From positions 2,443,001 through 2,507,000 of the forward strand of contig JAUCEF010000010.1 in assembly GCA_033558025.1 (NCBI GenBank): 64,000 nucleotides of DNA, written 5' to 3'. Source of the DNA: Phytophthora sp. 'mugwort' (taxonomy: Eukaryota > Oomycota > Peronosporomycetes > Peronosporales > Peronosporaceae). The notes under the pieces were generated by a model. That model did not search any database. It was not told the DNA's origin and saw only the letters and a program-made list of their open reading frames with translations. How positions within the stretch are numbered: the stretch's first letter is position 1; each line of letters opens with the position of its first letter. The position numbers and the translations under genes were made by a program. Shown here in pieces: positions 30,876 through 40,766 of this stretch.

Positions 30876-32124
30876 GGTCTCGCTCTGATGCTGAGACAGC
30901 GAGTTCACTTGTGAGCGTGAGGCCAATCGGCATCGCAAGCTTGCTCTCTCCTACGGATGTGCTGCTGGCCAGCGTTCAAGATGCAATGCATGACACGGCG
31001 AGAGGTCCGCAAGATAAGCAAGCACAGGCGCTGTCAAGCCCCTACTGACGCCGTGTGGACCAACCCAGACAAGCGGTACTCACGCTATCGTCGCTCTCTA
31101 CTGACATCTTGACCCAGCAGGTGGTGCCACAGTTCCATGGTCTGCCAGGCTTGCGACCAAAACACATCGGCCATTCTCGGGATACAGGTGGGAGCTCTGC
31201 GATCGGATGAACGCTGCCGATTTGCCTCGTGTCCGTAAACTCTGCTTTGAATAATGGGGCAGATTCAACTGATCTGCACAGCGAAAAGAGCACAGCACAC
31301 CTCATGCTTTGCGTTGACTTGCATCAAGGATGGATGTCCAACACGGCGGAAGATAGCGAGGTGGCAACGGTCTTCCATGGTCACGTTAATGCGATCCATG
31401 TACAGTAATCTGTCTAACTATGGAAGATAAAACAAATGATAACCTTCATACCTGTATAGAAAAAATGTGATTTGGTGTAGTTTTGCCCGAGATGCCCTAT
31501 TATCTCCAAATCTCGATGTAAGCACCGCTTCTTTATTACTGTACTCTATGTACGCTTCTCATTTGTCTCCCCTAAAGCGGGCTGCATGCTCTCGTCGCCG
31601 ATCTGAATAGATACTTCATGTTGACGGCCATGTTGCATCGTTGCCTTGATCTGGGGCTGTAGGCTATTCTTCACTGTAGTGGCTGGAACCTTTGTCTGCG
31701 CGCCAATACACGGTTTTGGCGAGAGCTATGGTGCTTCGAGTATGCACTGCCCGTAGAGGTTCAAATCCTACCTTTCCACTGTCCCACTGCGGCGAATCTC
31801 TCGTCTTGACGGCCCGTCATTACGTCTGTACACCTCTCGGAGCAGTAAACGATCGTCAAGATGTACGGGAAGCATGACTTCATCATCATCATCGCTCCAA
31901 AGCAACGGCATTGAATCCGCTTCTACAGTGCAGACTTATCCTCACCAAAAGCGTTAGCTTAGCCCTCAACTCCTCATTAACTGAGGTTGGTATACCACAG
32001 GTCATGTTACCTTCTACCTCAATGGTGCATCATTATATGACAAGGATTACAGATATTCAACCGTTTACCATTACAAATATTCCCACATACTATATACGTA
32101 CAACTTCATTCGTTGTACTACCGC
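30876..32124. other. Spacer between FYVE-like genes 1 and 2
   Basis: This contains the promoter of copy 1 and the 3' flank of copy 2. No protein family is seen. A T-loop-like GGTTCAAATCC at about 31757 does not fold into a tRNA. Confidence 0.4.
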
Positions 32125-33798
32125 TCACACAAAAGCCGCCATTCTTGACGGTCGAACGGGGACTCCCATGGTCGTGATGGCCCACTCGCCATCATCTGTG
32201 TCCTCATCGCTATCCACGTCCGTGTAAACGACAGCAATCGTCTGCCGGAACGCGCTCGCGGTCTCCGCTTGATGACGTTTTTGCCTTAAACTCGTTCGTG
32301 TCTTCCGACTCGAAGAAGGAGCAGGAAGCCCAGCTTTCTCCAGGCACCAGAAGCAGACATGGATAGGTACGCGACCAACCGTATGCACGTCGACCGACTC
32401 CTTGGAGACACAGGATCTGCACACAACGTGACCGCACGCGTGGCAGTTCACACGATTCGAGAGCACTTGGAAGTGTTTGTCGCACTGCTTACAGCTCTTA
32501 GTCGAACCCTTGGCCTCCCACTGCGTCTTCATGACGAAAGTACTTGGATCCAGATACTTACGACGGAAGTGCGATCGCAGACGCTCCAGTGTGGAGCCGT
32601 GCTTCTCCATGTAGAGACGACCAGGGAGACCTGACGTCCAGGCTCGAGACTCCATGCCGACCATATAGATCATCTTGGTTTGACCCTGCATCGAGTCTCC
32701 ACTCGCTGCCTCTCTCCGTCCTGGGTGTCGGAAGAAGAATCCCGAGCGGAACATGGTGCACGCGTCAAAGCCTGGCTGTTTCACGTCATTTAAGAACTCG
32801 AGATCATCGACAGAGTCCCAAAGACAGTAGCCGATAGTCGACCCGTCTGGCTGCCGGAACATGTCTGTCGCCACTGCCAAACACATTTCTCGGTTCATTA
32901 ACGGCCTCGCCGTCTGGAAACTCGAGTACCGCAAGTACATGGAGTTCATGGGCCGCTCCTTAGTCGGACGGCGTAGCACCGACACGATCTGAGCGTCAAT
33001 TATTTTCTCAAAGAGCAATTTGTTGTGGTGCAGCACTGAATCAACATCCGTCGGCATGAAAAGGCTCATGATCTCGTCCACCGTGGCGTGCGTGTGGCTC
33101 ACGCCACAGAATCGAGTCTGACCGGGCTGGACGCTGGTCTCGTCGACATAGTACGATACGTTTTTCCTCTGGAACTTGGGCTTCCACAGCTCGTTGTTCT
33201 TGTCACCAGGCAGCATGGAGGACATGATTTTCTTCACGGATTCACCCACACGTGACATGATCTCACGGCGTTGAACAGATCGCAATCGTTCTGGAGCTGG
33301 GTCGCTAGCTGCATTTTTGTCACTATTCTGGCGTGGCAGTCCCAGTGAGACCTCCAGCGACGGCCTGGTGCTGAACTGGCGACTTGGCGTCAGCTGGGAC
33401 TTGTTCTCTGTTGACAACTCCGATAGGCGCAGCCCTCGTCTAGGTGCAATTGTCTTGTCAAGAGGCTGCTGAGGCGGTTGTTGGCGGCTTTGAAACGGCT
33501 GTCGACGTGTGGATCGCTCAGATGACCGATGAACCCGCGATGGTTGTTGGACGCGCTGAGACGGTCGCGATTCTTTCATTGAAACTTGCGATGACTGCCG
33601 AGGACGCTGTCGAATCTCCCTGGAATAGTCGACCGACTGTAGCCTCGTGGACTGCTGTGGCCTCATAGTCTGCTCAAATGGACGCAATTCCTCAAACGGT
33701 CGAAGCGTTTGATGGAAGTTCATCTTTGGCGCTTGCGAACTGAACCTAGCGCCACCACTTACTCCCCAATTCGGTCTCGCTGTTCTACTGCTATGCAT
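32125..33798 (-). CDS. FYVE-like zinc-finger protein with START-like region, copy 2
   Basis: A 557-residue paralogue of the gene at 28902-30875, in the same orientation and about 1.2 kb away. The disordered N-terminus again has the motif series TLRPFEELRPFEQTMRP. The START-like part (about 175-390) includes VSYYVDETSVQPGQTRFCGV and DGSTIGYCLWDS. The finger (about 410-465) has CKQC, CHAC, CRSC and CFWC pairs. The end, DDGEWAITTMGVPVRP, matches copy 1. The N-terminal region is about 100 residues shorter than in copy 1; most of the length difference is there. Likely a lipid-binding endosomal adaptor, by family only. The downstream 5' region up to 34140 has no further coding sequence. Confidence 0.85.
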   Translation of the reverse strand: MHSSRTARPNWGVSGGARFSSQAPKMNFHQTLRPFEELRPFEQTMRPQQSTRLQSVDYSREIRQRPRQSSQVSMKESRPSQRVQQPSRVHRSSERSTRRQPFQSRQQPPQQPLDKTIAPRRGLRLSELSTENKSQLTPSRQFSTRPSLEVSLGLPRQNSDKNAASDPAPERLRSVQRREIMSRVGESVKKIMSSMLPGDKNNELWKPKFQRKNVSYYVDETSVQPGQTRFCGVSHTHATVDEIMSLFMPTDVDSVLHHNKLLFEKIIDAQIVSVLRRPTKERPMNSMYLRYSSFQTARPLMNREMCLAVATDMFRQPDGSTIGYCLWDSVDDLEFLNDVKQPGFDACTMFRSGFFFRHPGRREAASGDSMQGQTKMIYMVGMESRAWTSGLPGRLYMEKHGSTLERLRSHFRRKYLDPSTFVMKTQWEAKGSTKSCKQCDKHFQVLSNRVNCHACGHVVCRSCVSKESVDVHTVGRVPIHVCFWCLEKAGLPAPSSSRKTRTSLRQKRHQAETASAFRQTIAVVYTDVDSDEDTDDGEWAITTMGVPVRPSRMAAFV

Positions 33799-35540
33799 TG
33801 CTTAGTTTAGACTGGAAGAGGCTCACGAGAGCAAGACGGCAAGTTAACGAGTGAGACTTTCAGGCCCCAGGAGGTTTTGCAGACCGAGCGACCGTCGTAA
33901 TGTTGCGGATCTGCTATTCGCCATCTCTGATGCCACTTTAGTCGACATAAATGCATCAGATTGCCCTACCAGTTGGTGACATCGAGAGCTCGTGCCTTCT
34001 CTCGAGGCACCCGTTTGATTGTTCGCTGTTAGTGCCTTCCTAAGAGACAGGTGGGGCCTAAAAAAAAAAACGATCGGATGAAGGGAGAACGAAATCTCAA
34101 GCCGCTGAGCGGAGTGGTCATTTCTCAAACCTCCTGTTGTATACGGTGGTGCAAGTGTTCAATATGATGAAAGTGGCGACACTGGCGATCGGAATGTTGG
34201 ACAATTTACCGGTGGCAATTTGCGCTCCGCATCTCATTGTTGGTTGAGCTCGTTGGATCGATAAAAGCACGACGGGCAAATCCCTGCTGTTGATTCTCTA
34301 CACTGAGTCAGGCATTGTCGTTCATTCCATACGGTACGAGGCTGTTACCAAATACTGTAATCCTGAATCGTCTACCTTCGCAAGGTTATGCTGCGAGCTC
34401 TGTGACGGTAGCTGGTGATCCTTATCCTCCGTGAAGATTTCTGTGCGTCTACGCTGTCCACGTGAGTGTGTAGACTCAACGCCATGCACGATAGCAACAT
34501 TCGTTTTAACGGCACGTTACCAACGTTCAGAGCAGCCATAGGATGCACCAGAAGACTAAGTTTTTTACAATGTTCAAAGAGAGGAATGTTACTGTAGCAC
34601 AATGTTAAAACAGGAATGGTGGCTTTGACCCCACACTTATTGGTTAATTAAAGTTTAGAAATGACATGGCCACCGTTACCTCCTTTCCGAAGCAATGTCC
34701 ATTTACTCCGACACGTGGTCTTGAATCTCTAGTAAAGAGGTTGTTCGACATCTGGTTAAGCATTAGCGCTTAAGCTTCGGGTTTCATGCTTTCGGTTGAT
34801 GATCTGCTCGCGATCGATAAATGAATTATTTAAGGTATTTTTCAGTCTGTCCACCCCAGACATGAAGTCAGTTGTGCTTACCGTGCAGAAATACCTCACT
34901 TTACTGAAGAGCGAGCAGACTGAACAGAAAACCGCTACGGCGTGATACTAAACTGCTCAACCTATGGCCTTGTTACACTTGCACGTTGTCACAGTTTCTG
35001 GAAACCCGAGTGTCGAACGTATATAAGACGCTTCTTGGACAGTCGACGCAGCATCGATTAAATCCGCAATTGCTGTGGTAGGACGAGCTTGTGACTTCGT
35101 CTACTAATGCGTGAGTAAGTGACTCACGTCAGTTAGGCCTAGTTGTGCCAGCTTGGACGCCTATCTTGTCCAGATATTACATTCAGGAATGGATATTTAG
35201 TTCTACGTACTAGGAAGTAAACAATTTAGCAATACAATGTAATTTCTTGAAAACTTATTGAAAGCCAAACCTTCAGTGATAAGCCGCAAAACCTAAGGAT
35301 TTAACAGCACAATTTAGATTTCTAGAATTTTTATGTTTCGCTTTTACCAAGTACTACAGTACTAGGTACTACAGTGTACACCATATTACTCCATAAGCAA
35401 TTAGTGACACGTGGGGACGAAAATAGTATCATTTTACAATGTTCATTGAGCTTTTTGTATACTTTTAATTAAAGTTCATATCACGCCAGTTACTATATAT
35501 TTCTGTATTGCAATTGACGCCCCACCTCTTCATGGCGGCT
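33799..35540. other. Intergenic, no gene recognised
   Basis: Presumed promoter of FYVE-like copy 2, then AT-rich DNA. A TATATAA-type sequence is at 35019-35026 and a short direct repeat TACTACAGT occurs twice near 35350-35372. No ORF with a domain. Confidence 0.4.
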
Positions 35541-36690
35541 TCACACTGAATATATAGCTTCTACTCGACGCGGAGTTATCCCGCAGCAGATCTCGAACTC
35601 CAGAGCCGTCGCTGTTGAGACTATCAAGGCTGTCACGGGGTGCAAACGCTTGTCGATCCGTTCTTGCATCCCCGCTCTCTTTAAACAGACAAAGCAAGCA
35701 CGAACACGAGTGCTGCCTGCACCTCGCACACTCACCTCCTCCATCCAGTAACAGCGTACGCACACCACACCACTGCAACACACGCAGTCGTATCGCTTCA
35801 CAAATGGATTGAATCGTCGTTCAGATATACGACAAGCTTTGGCTTCGTTCTTGGGCGTCCAGTCCTCCCGATGCCGGAAAGTCTCGGGATCCAGCTTCGT
35901 CTTGAAGTGCTGGCACACTCGACGACAATTGCCGCCGAAGATGGTCATGTAGATACGGCCGGTGAGCTGTGGGGCGACACCCCGGATCTCCACGCCGATA
36001 AAGCACACTTTTGTCGCTGCGCCCTCCTTCCCGGAATTCCAGATGAAAAAACCGGAATGCCACATTCTGCTTCGAATAATCTTGTTTGTGGCAAACCGGT
36101 CTGGACATTCGGGAATATCCACGGAATCTCAGAGACAGTAGCCGACGGTGGAGCCATCGACCGTCTTGATCATATTTGTGCACACGCAGACGCAGATGTC
36201 GCGTCCGCTCATGAGCTTGGGGTGTCAAAGCTCGTGTACCGGATTTTTTTTTTCTTTAGACGGACCGGTTCGGGTTTGACCGCGTGGCCGGCTGCAACAC
36301 CGAGAAGATCTTGGCTTCTTTGACGTTGCGGTCATGATGCTTATGTTCTTGTGCAGCGTCTCAGTGTTGGTGACCATGAACATGTTCATGATGGCGGCCA
36401 CGGGGGCGTCCGTTTCGCCCACGCAGCAAAAGCGAGTGAGTGCTTTACCGACATTCTCGTCCGCGAAGTAATCGATGCCTCTCTTGCGCATCCGGTGCTT
36501 CCAGAGCGTCAAGCCCTCGTGGCCCCCCACCATAAACTTGACCACAAAGATGTTCCGTGTCTGTCATGAGGTTCAACATCTCCATCTTCCGTTGGGAGGA
36601 GAGATGAATAGCATCGTCCACGCGTCGACTATAACCCCGTCGACGGCTCGAGAGACTTGAGTCCGTGCCTACTTGTGTCGTGCTGACGGG
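35541..36690 (-). pseudogene. Decayed third FYVE-like gene copy
   Basis: Minus-strand frames follow the same order as copies 1 and 2. SSQRKMEMLNLMTD (about 36590) is followed, after a frameshift, by RGIDYFADENVGKALTRFCCV (about 36430-36480), DGSTVGYCL followed by a stop (TGA, about 36130) where both intact copies have YCLWDS, then HSGFFIWNSGKE and CISERRF-type residues. The finger region keeps CVCC, CVRC and CFVC pairs, but the first pair is lost (ACRISERRF). The acidic C-terminus of the intact copies is replaced by unrelated sequence ending at 35541. At least one stop and two frameshifts separate the parts, so this is a pseudogene, much older than copies 1 and 2. Confidence 0.8.
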
Positions 36691-36699
36691 ACGCGGGTT

Positions 36700-38275
36700 T
36701 CGGCGACCGAAAGCCCGTGATAGGGATCGACATTGACTTGGAAGGAGTTTGAGCAGTCGACTGGAAATTGCAGAATAAAACAGACGACCTGCTAGCGCGT
36801 GGGCTATTAATCCCATACGATGCATGGGCGTGTATCTGTCTGTATGCCCCCCATGATGATTGCTTCCAGGGGTTAATCTTTTATGGAACGTCGACTTCAA
36901 GATCATTTTCGCGCCCTTCATGACTCGAGACATGGGTGAACGAACCGCTGTTACTCTTCTTTTGTACTCGTCGCCTTTGCAGATTATTGTCGACTCGACA
37001 TCCGATACTGCTGCGAGGCTCGCGCATCATCATCCGTCGACTGAGAAGGAAGAGGGAGCAACAGGATGGGTTGATCTCGTTCCCTGCTTAATACGTGTTC
37101 GACGTTTAGTAGGTACTTGCTCACACAACGAATCCAATTGAGGCTGATGACCTTCTCTCCTTCCATTAGACAAGAGATTGCTAGTGGTCTGGAACAGCGC
37201 TCGGCTCATACTGTAGACTTTGAAGATGTTTCACCACAGCAGCATAGCTTCTTTCGATTCGTATTGCACACACAAGTTGTATTCTGATCATTTCCAACCT
37301 GCGCGAGTATGAGACCGAGACCAGACAACCCGCAGAGCTCCAATGCAACACAAACGTGTTTCCATGGCTTCGCTACGAAATCCACTCCGTCCACAGCCTT
37401 GCTGGCCACTCGAATGAGTTTCCAGGTCCTCACTTGATGGCAAGTTCGACCTAGTCGAGCCAGTCCGGCGTTGACCTCCCTAGACGAGGCACTGTCGCTG
37501 AAATTTCACTGCTCCAAGGTGGCAGCTCATTCCCGACCTTGAGACAACGGCGACTGGGATTAAGTTAATCGTTAACGATAGTTAAAATATAGCACGTGAA
37601 TTCCGGACAAATGATGCCATTTGCCAGTGGAATTTGCATCTTAAATGACTCGTCCACAAGACGTGGCATACGTGGACTCGAACAATTCTACTAGGGTGTA
37701 TACTGTCGACATGTCCCCAGGCTTCAGTTCTGGTTTTTTTCTTTTCTAAGAACTATTTGATCGGTGGGGATCTCGTACCCTAAAGTGAATAATAGGATCG
37801 GAGAGTCCCCAAGATAACTGACTGACACGCAGAAAAATTACATTATACAGTATGACAAAAAACAACATCACGATTGTCTGGTATTAATAATTCACAAGTG
37901 GTGAACGAGAAAAGGCAATTGAGTGGCACGTACTTCCAAGAGAAAACCCACGCAGTCATAAGGCGTCATGATGACGGCTCACACTTGCCGCCAGAAGCGA
38001 TGTCGACTTGCTGCACTCTCGCGCCGAAACCGAAGTCGAGGAATGGTAGGATTTGTAGCGTGTCGCTCGATGATAAATATATACAATAATATTGCATTAC
38101 GGTATTGCATTATTAGGAAGGATTTGCCATTATTTGGATTACCAGTGAAAAAAAAATGCCATCGAATCTGATTGTTTAGATGAGCTCGTCCACTCGCTCG
38201 CCGCTTCCGATCACTATGCGTCCGGCACCATACGGCGTACCTACAGCATATCCGTACGCCTTATAGAAGATCGAT
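36700..38275. other. Intergenic, no gene recognised
   Basis: Contains the decayed 5' end of FYVE copy 3 and the promoter of the SWEET gene. I find only short ORFs without domains. Confidence 0.4.
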
Positions 38276-39117
38276 ATGACATCTGCCTTTATCATAACGA
38301 TGAAGGTTTTGACGACAATCGCACAAGTCACGCAACGGCTGAGTCCAGTGCCGGATCTGTATCGTGTTCACAAACGACAGGAGACCGGAGTTATGGCCTT
38401 CATGCCGTTAGTAACACTGTTGCTCGGGAACCACAACTGGTAAGACAATTTTCATGCTTTATGGGTAGATCACGTATGACAATTGCAATAAATAATCTTC
38501 GTGTCTACCCTGCCAGGTTGGTGTATGCCTATGTGGTCAAGAACATTTTTCCGCTCTTCTCAGTGTGCGTATTTGGCGATATTGTACTGGCAATCTACAT
38601 CGCAATCTATGCAACATACTGCCCAGACCGCGCGTATGTGGTAAAAAGCCTCGTCGCGGGGGCGATACCGTTCGTGCTGGTCAGTATCTACGCCGTTTTG
38701 GTCGCGGCTGGAGCGATTGGTCAGTCGCGGCACCAGCTTGGACTCCTTCTCGGCTATCTCGCCAATGTGGCCACGTTTGCCTTGTTCTTGTCGCCATTTG
38801 AGAAGATCAAGCTCGTGGTCGAGACCAAGTCGTCTGCTTCCATTCCCGTGGTCCTGAGCGCCATTATGTTTGTCAACAGCGCGCTGTGGCTCGTCAACGG
38901 ACTCGTCGACGACGATTTGTTCATTATCGTGCCGAATGTTGTCGGAATTATCCTGACCGGCATCCAGCTCACGTTGTACTACATCTATCGCCCCAGCAAC
39001 CACATCTCGTCGGCGGACACGGGTGGCAGTGCGCTGGACGTCGTCGTGGGTCTGGAAACGGGTATGAATGGGAAAGCTTCGACGCCTAGAAGCCCTGCGT
39101 TCGTTCGTCTTCTATAG
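38276..39117 (+). CDS. SWEET (MtN3/saliva) sugar transporter
   Basis: Two exons, 38276-38439 and 38517-39117 (intron GTAAGA..CCAG, 77 bp), join in frame to 254 residues. SWEETs are uniporters that move sugars such as glucose or sucrose across membranes. The first exon supplies LSPVPDLYRVHKRQETGVMAFMPLV, the conserved first MtN3 helix pair; splicing restores NHNWLVYAYVVKN. The second domain includes FLSPFEKIKLVVETKSSASIPV with the family's triple-helix bundle motif, and WLVNGLVDDDLFIIVPNVVG. Hydrophobic helices fit the seven-helix SWEET fold. The Met of MTSAFIITMK is chosen because a stop lies just upstream in that frame. The C-terminal tail of about 35 residues is hydrophilic. A following ankyrin gene is on the same strand. 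Confidence 0.93.
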
Positions 39118-39310
39118 CCAAAGAAAGACCTTCACCAAGCAGTAAATATCCCGATTAGACCTAACTCCCGCGGCAAATATCCGTTGTTTTCGTAGTCATC
39201 ACAAAGTTTTAAAGTTTCTAACCTACCTGCCATGTTATTGTAGCTTTGTAATTATTGTCCACCTTGTGAGCTTTTAACTGTAAGGCAGGCGACAATAAGT
39301 CGCGTGAAAC

Positions 39311-40336
39311 ATGCGCCGCATCCTCCATTTGCTACGAGATAAACGCGGTAGGTCGCAGAAAAAGTTAACGTCACGTCCCACCGTTCAAGCTCCAAAAGTT
39401 ATGTGTCATTTCTCAAAAAGCAACACAATGGAAGAACCCCAACTCACGTGTGTCGCACTCGCCCTTCCGGAGCGAGTCAAGGCGCTTTCGCATGTTGTTC
39501 GACGTGTCAATGAGTTGTTCATGCCTGAGACCATCGATGCCGCCGTATTTAACGATTGCCAGTACGTTATTCATAAGTATGGAGCTACAAGAAAGTGGAC
39601 GACTAAGGCAATGGATGGAGCAGCGGCTAGAGGACGACTTGATCTTGTCAAATGGTTGTCTGTCGTCCGAAACGAAGGGTGCACGATCGCTGCAATCGAT
39701 GGCGCAGCGAAGAACGGACACTTGAAAATGGTCAAATGGCTCTGCCATCATTACGTTGGACGATGCTCAAGTGGCGCTTTGAACGTGGCAGCACAAAATG
39801 GTCATTTCGAAGTGGTAAAGTGGTTGTGCCGCCGTAACCGCGCTCAACCCGATCCAGAACCGTACGTGATTACTTACGGGGTGCAAGCTGTGGCAGCTGC
39901 AGGTGATGCGAGTACGTTGCGCGTTCTTCTACGTGAGAATTGCAGCTGGTATTATATGGGTCGCGCTCTTGAAGACGCGGCGTCGAAAGGTCTGACGAAC
40001 GTTGTGAAGCTCCTTTTGACTGTGAAGCTTCGACAAGCAAACGTCAGTCGTGCGTTGAAGAACGCGGTGGTGGCAGAGCATATCGAGGTGGTGAAGCTTC
40101 TTGGTGACCTCTGCTCCTCGACAGAGCTTCGTGCTGCGTATCCGAACATGACGACGGGATGCAACGCTAAGGTCGCAGATCTCCTTCGAAAGACGGTCGA
40201 GGGGAGAGATGTTGAAGAAAAGTGGGGATACGTCAGGACCCAGCACAAGACACTCGAACGGATGAAGGCGTCTCGCGATATTACCCGGAATCAAGACAAA
40301 TCCGTGTCATTTTGCGGACTACTTCGGTCGTGGTGA
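39311..40336 (+). CDS. Ankyrin-repeat protein
   Basis: A 341-residue intronless protein; a second Met at 39428 would give 302 residues starting MEEPQLTCVALALPERV, and may be the true start because the first 39 residues are basic and unstructured. Repeats of about 33 residues follow: AMDGAAARGRLDLVKWL, AIDGAAKNGHLKMVKWL, ALNVAAQNGHFEVVKWL, then weaker ones (AVAAAGDASTLRVLL, ALEDAASKGLTNVVKLL, ALKNAVVAEHIEVVKLL). Such NGHLEVVKWL ankyrin repeats are abundant in oomycetes. They mediate protein binding, but the partner is unknown. No signal peptide. It lies 193 bp after the SWEET gene on the same strand and converges on the helical-repeat gene. Confidence 0.85.
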   Translation: MRRILHLLRDKRGRSQKKLTSRPTVQAPKVMCHFSKSNTMEEPQLTCVALALPERVKALSHVVRRVNELFMPETIDAAVFNDCQYVIHKYGATRKWTTKAMDGAAARGRLDLVKWLSVVRNEGCTIAAIDGAAKNGHLKMVKWLCHHYVGRCSSGALNVAAQNGHFEVVKWLCRRNRAQPDPEPYVITYGVQAVAAAGDASTLRVLLRENCSWYYMGRALEDAASKGLTNVVKLLLTVKLRQANVSRALKNAVVAEHIEVVKLLGDLCSSTELRAAYPNMTTGCNAKVADLLRKTVEGRDVEEKWGYVRTQHKTLERMKASRDITRNQDKSVSFCGLLRSW

Positions 40337-40472
40337 AAACGAGTCGAATATTTTCTCAAACTTCCAAGGTAGTTGTATGGGAAACGCAAATTTTTAAGCT
40401 TTTATTTTAAATTCCCATAACATTTAGGCATCTTTGCCCGAAAAAACATTGCTATCTCCTTCTTAAGTTTAT

Positions 40473-40484
40473 TACTTCGAAGTA
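40473..40484. repeat. 12-bp palindrome TACTTCGAAGTA, first copy
   Basis: A perfect palindrome in the 430-bp space between the convergent ankyrin and helical-repeat genes. The identical 12-mer recurs at 50692-50703, also between convergent genes. No known factor is assigned. Confidence 0.4.
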
Positions 40485-40766
40485 TTGAAAACAGCGTTAC
40501 TTATCTATTGATTCAAGACGAGACGCACAGAGGTCCGTTCGTAGCGGTATCTTTTTCTAGCACCTGTGTTGAGGGCGTACAGATCACCCCCAGACTAGCA
40601 ATACATAAGGTCCACAGTTTTCACATTGCGAAAGTATAATAAGCCAGCTAACCAAATAATCTAAAGCAAATTCATCAATAAATTTCAGCCTTCATTATTG
40701 TCTTCCGAGTTATGAAATAGAGACGTCGATTAACGTCTACCTCGACGCTAGGTCAGCGTGGGCAAG

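Noticed and set aside
31735..31785. Possible tRNA: GGTTCAAATCC-like T-loop at about 31757.
   Set aside because: The T-stem does not pair well, and no acceptor stem or anticodon arm could be drawn around it.
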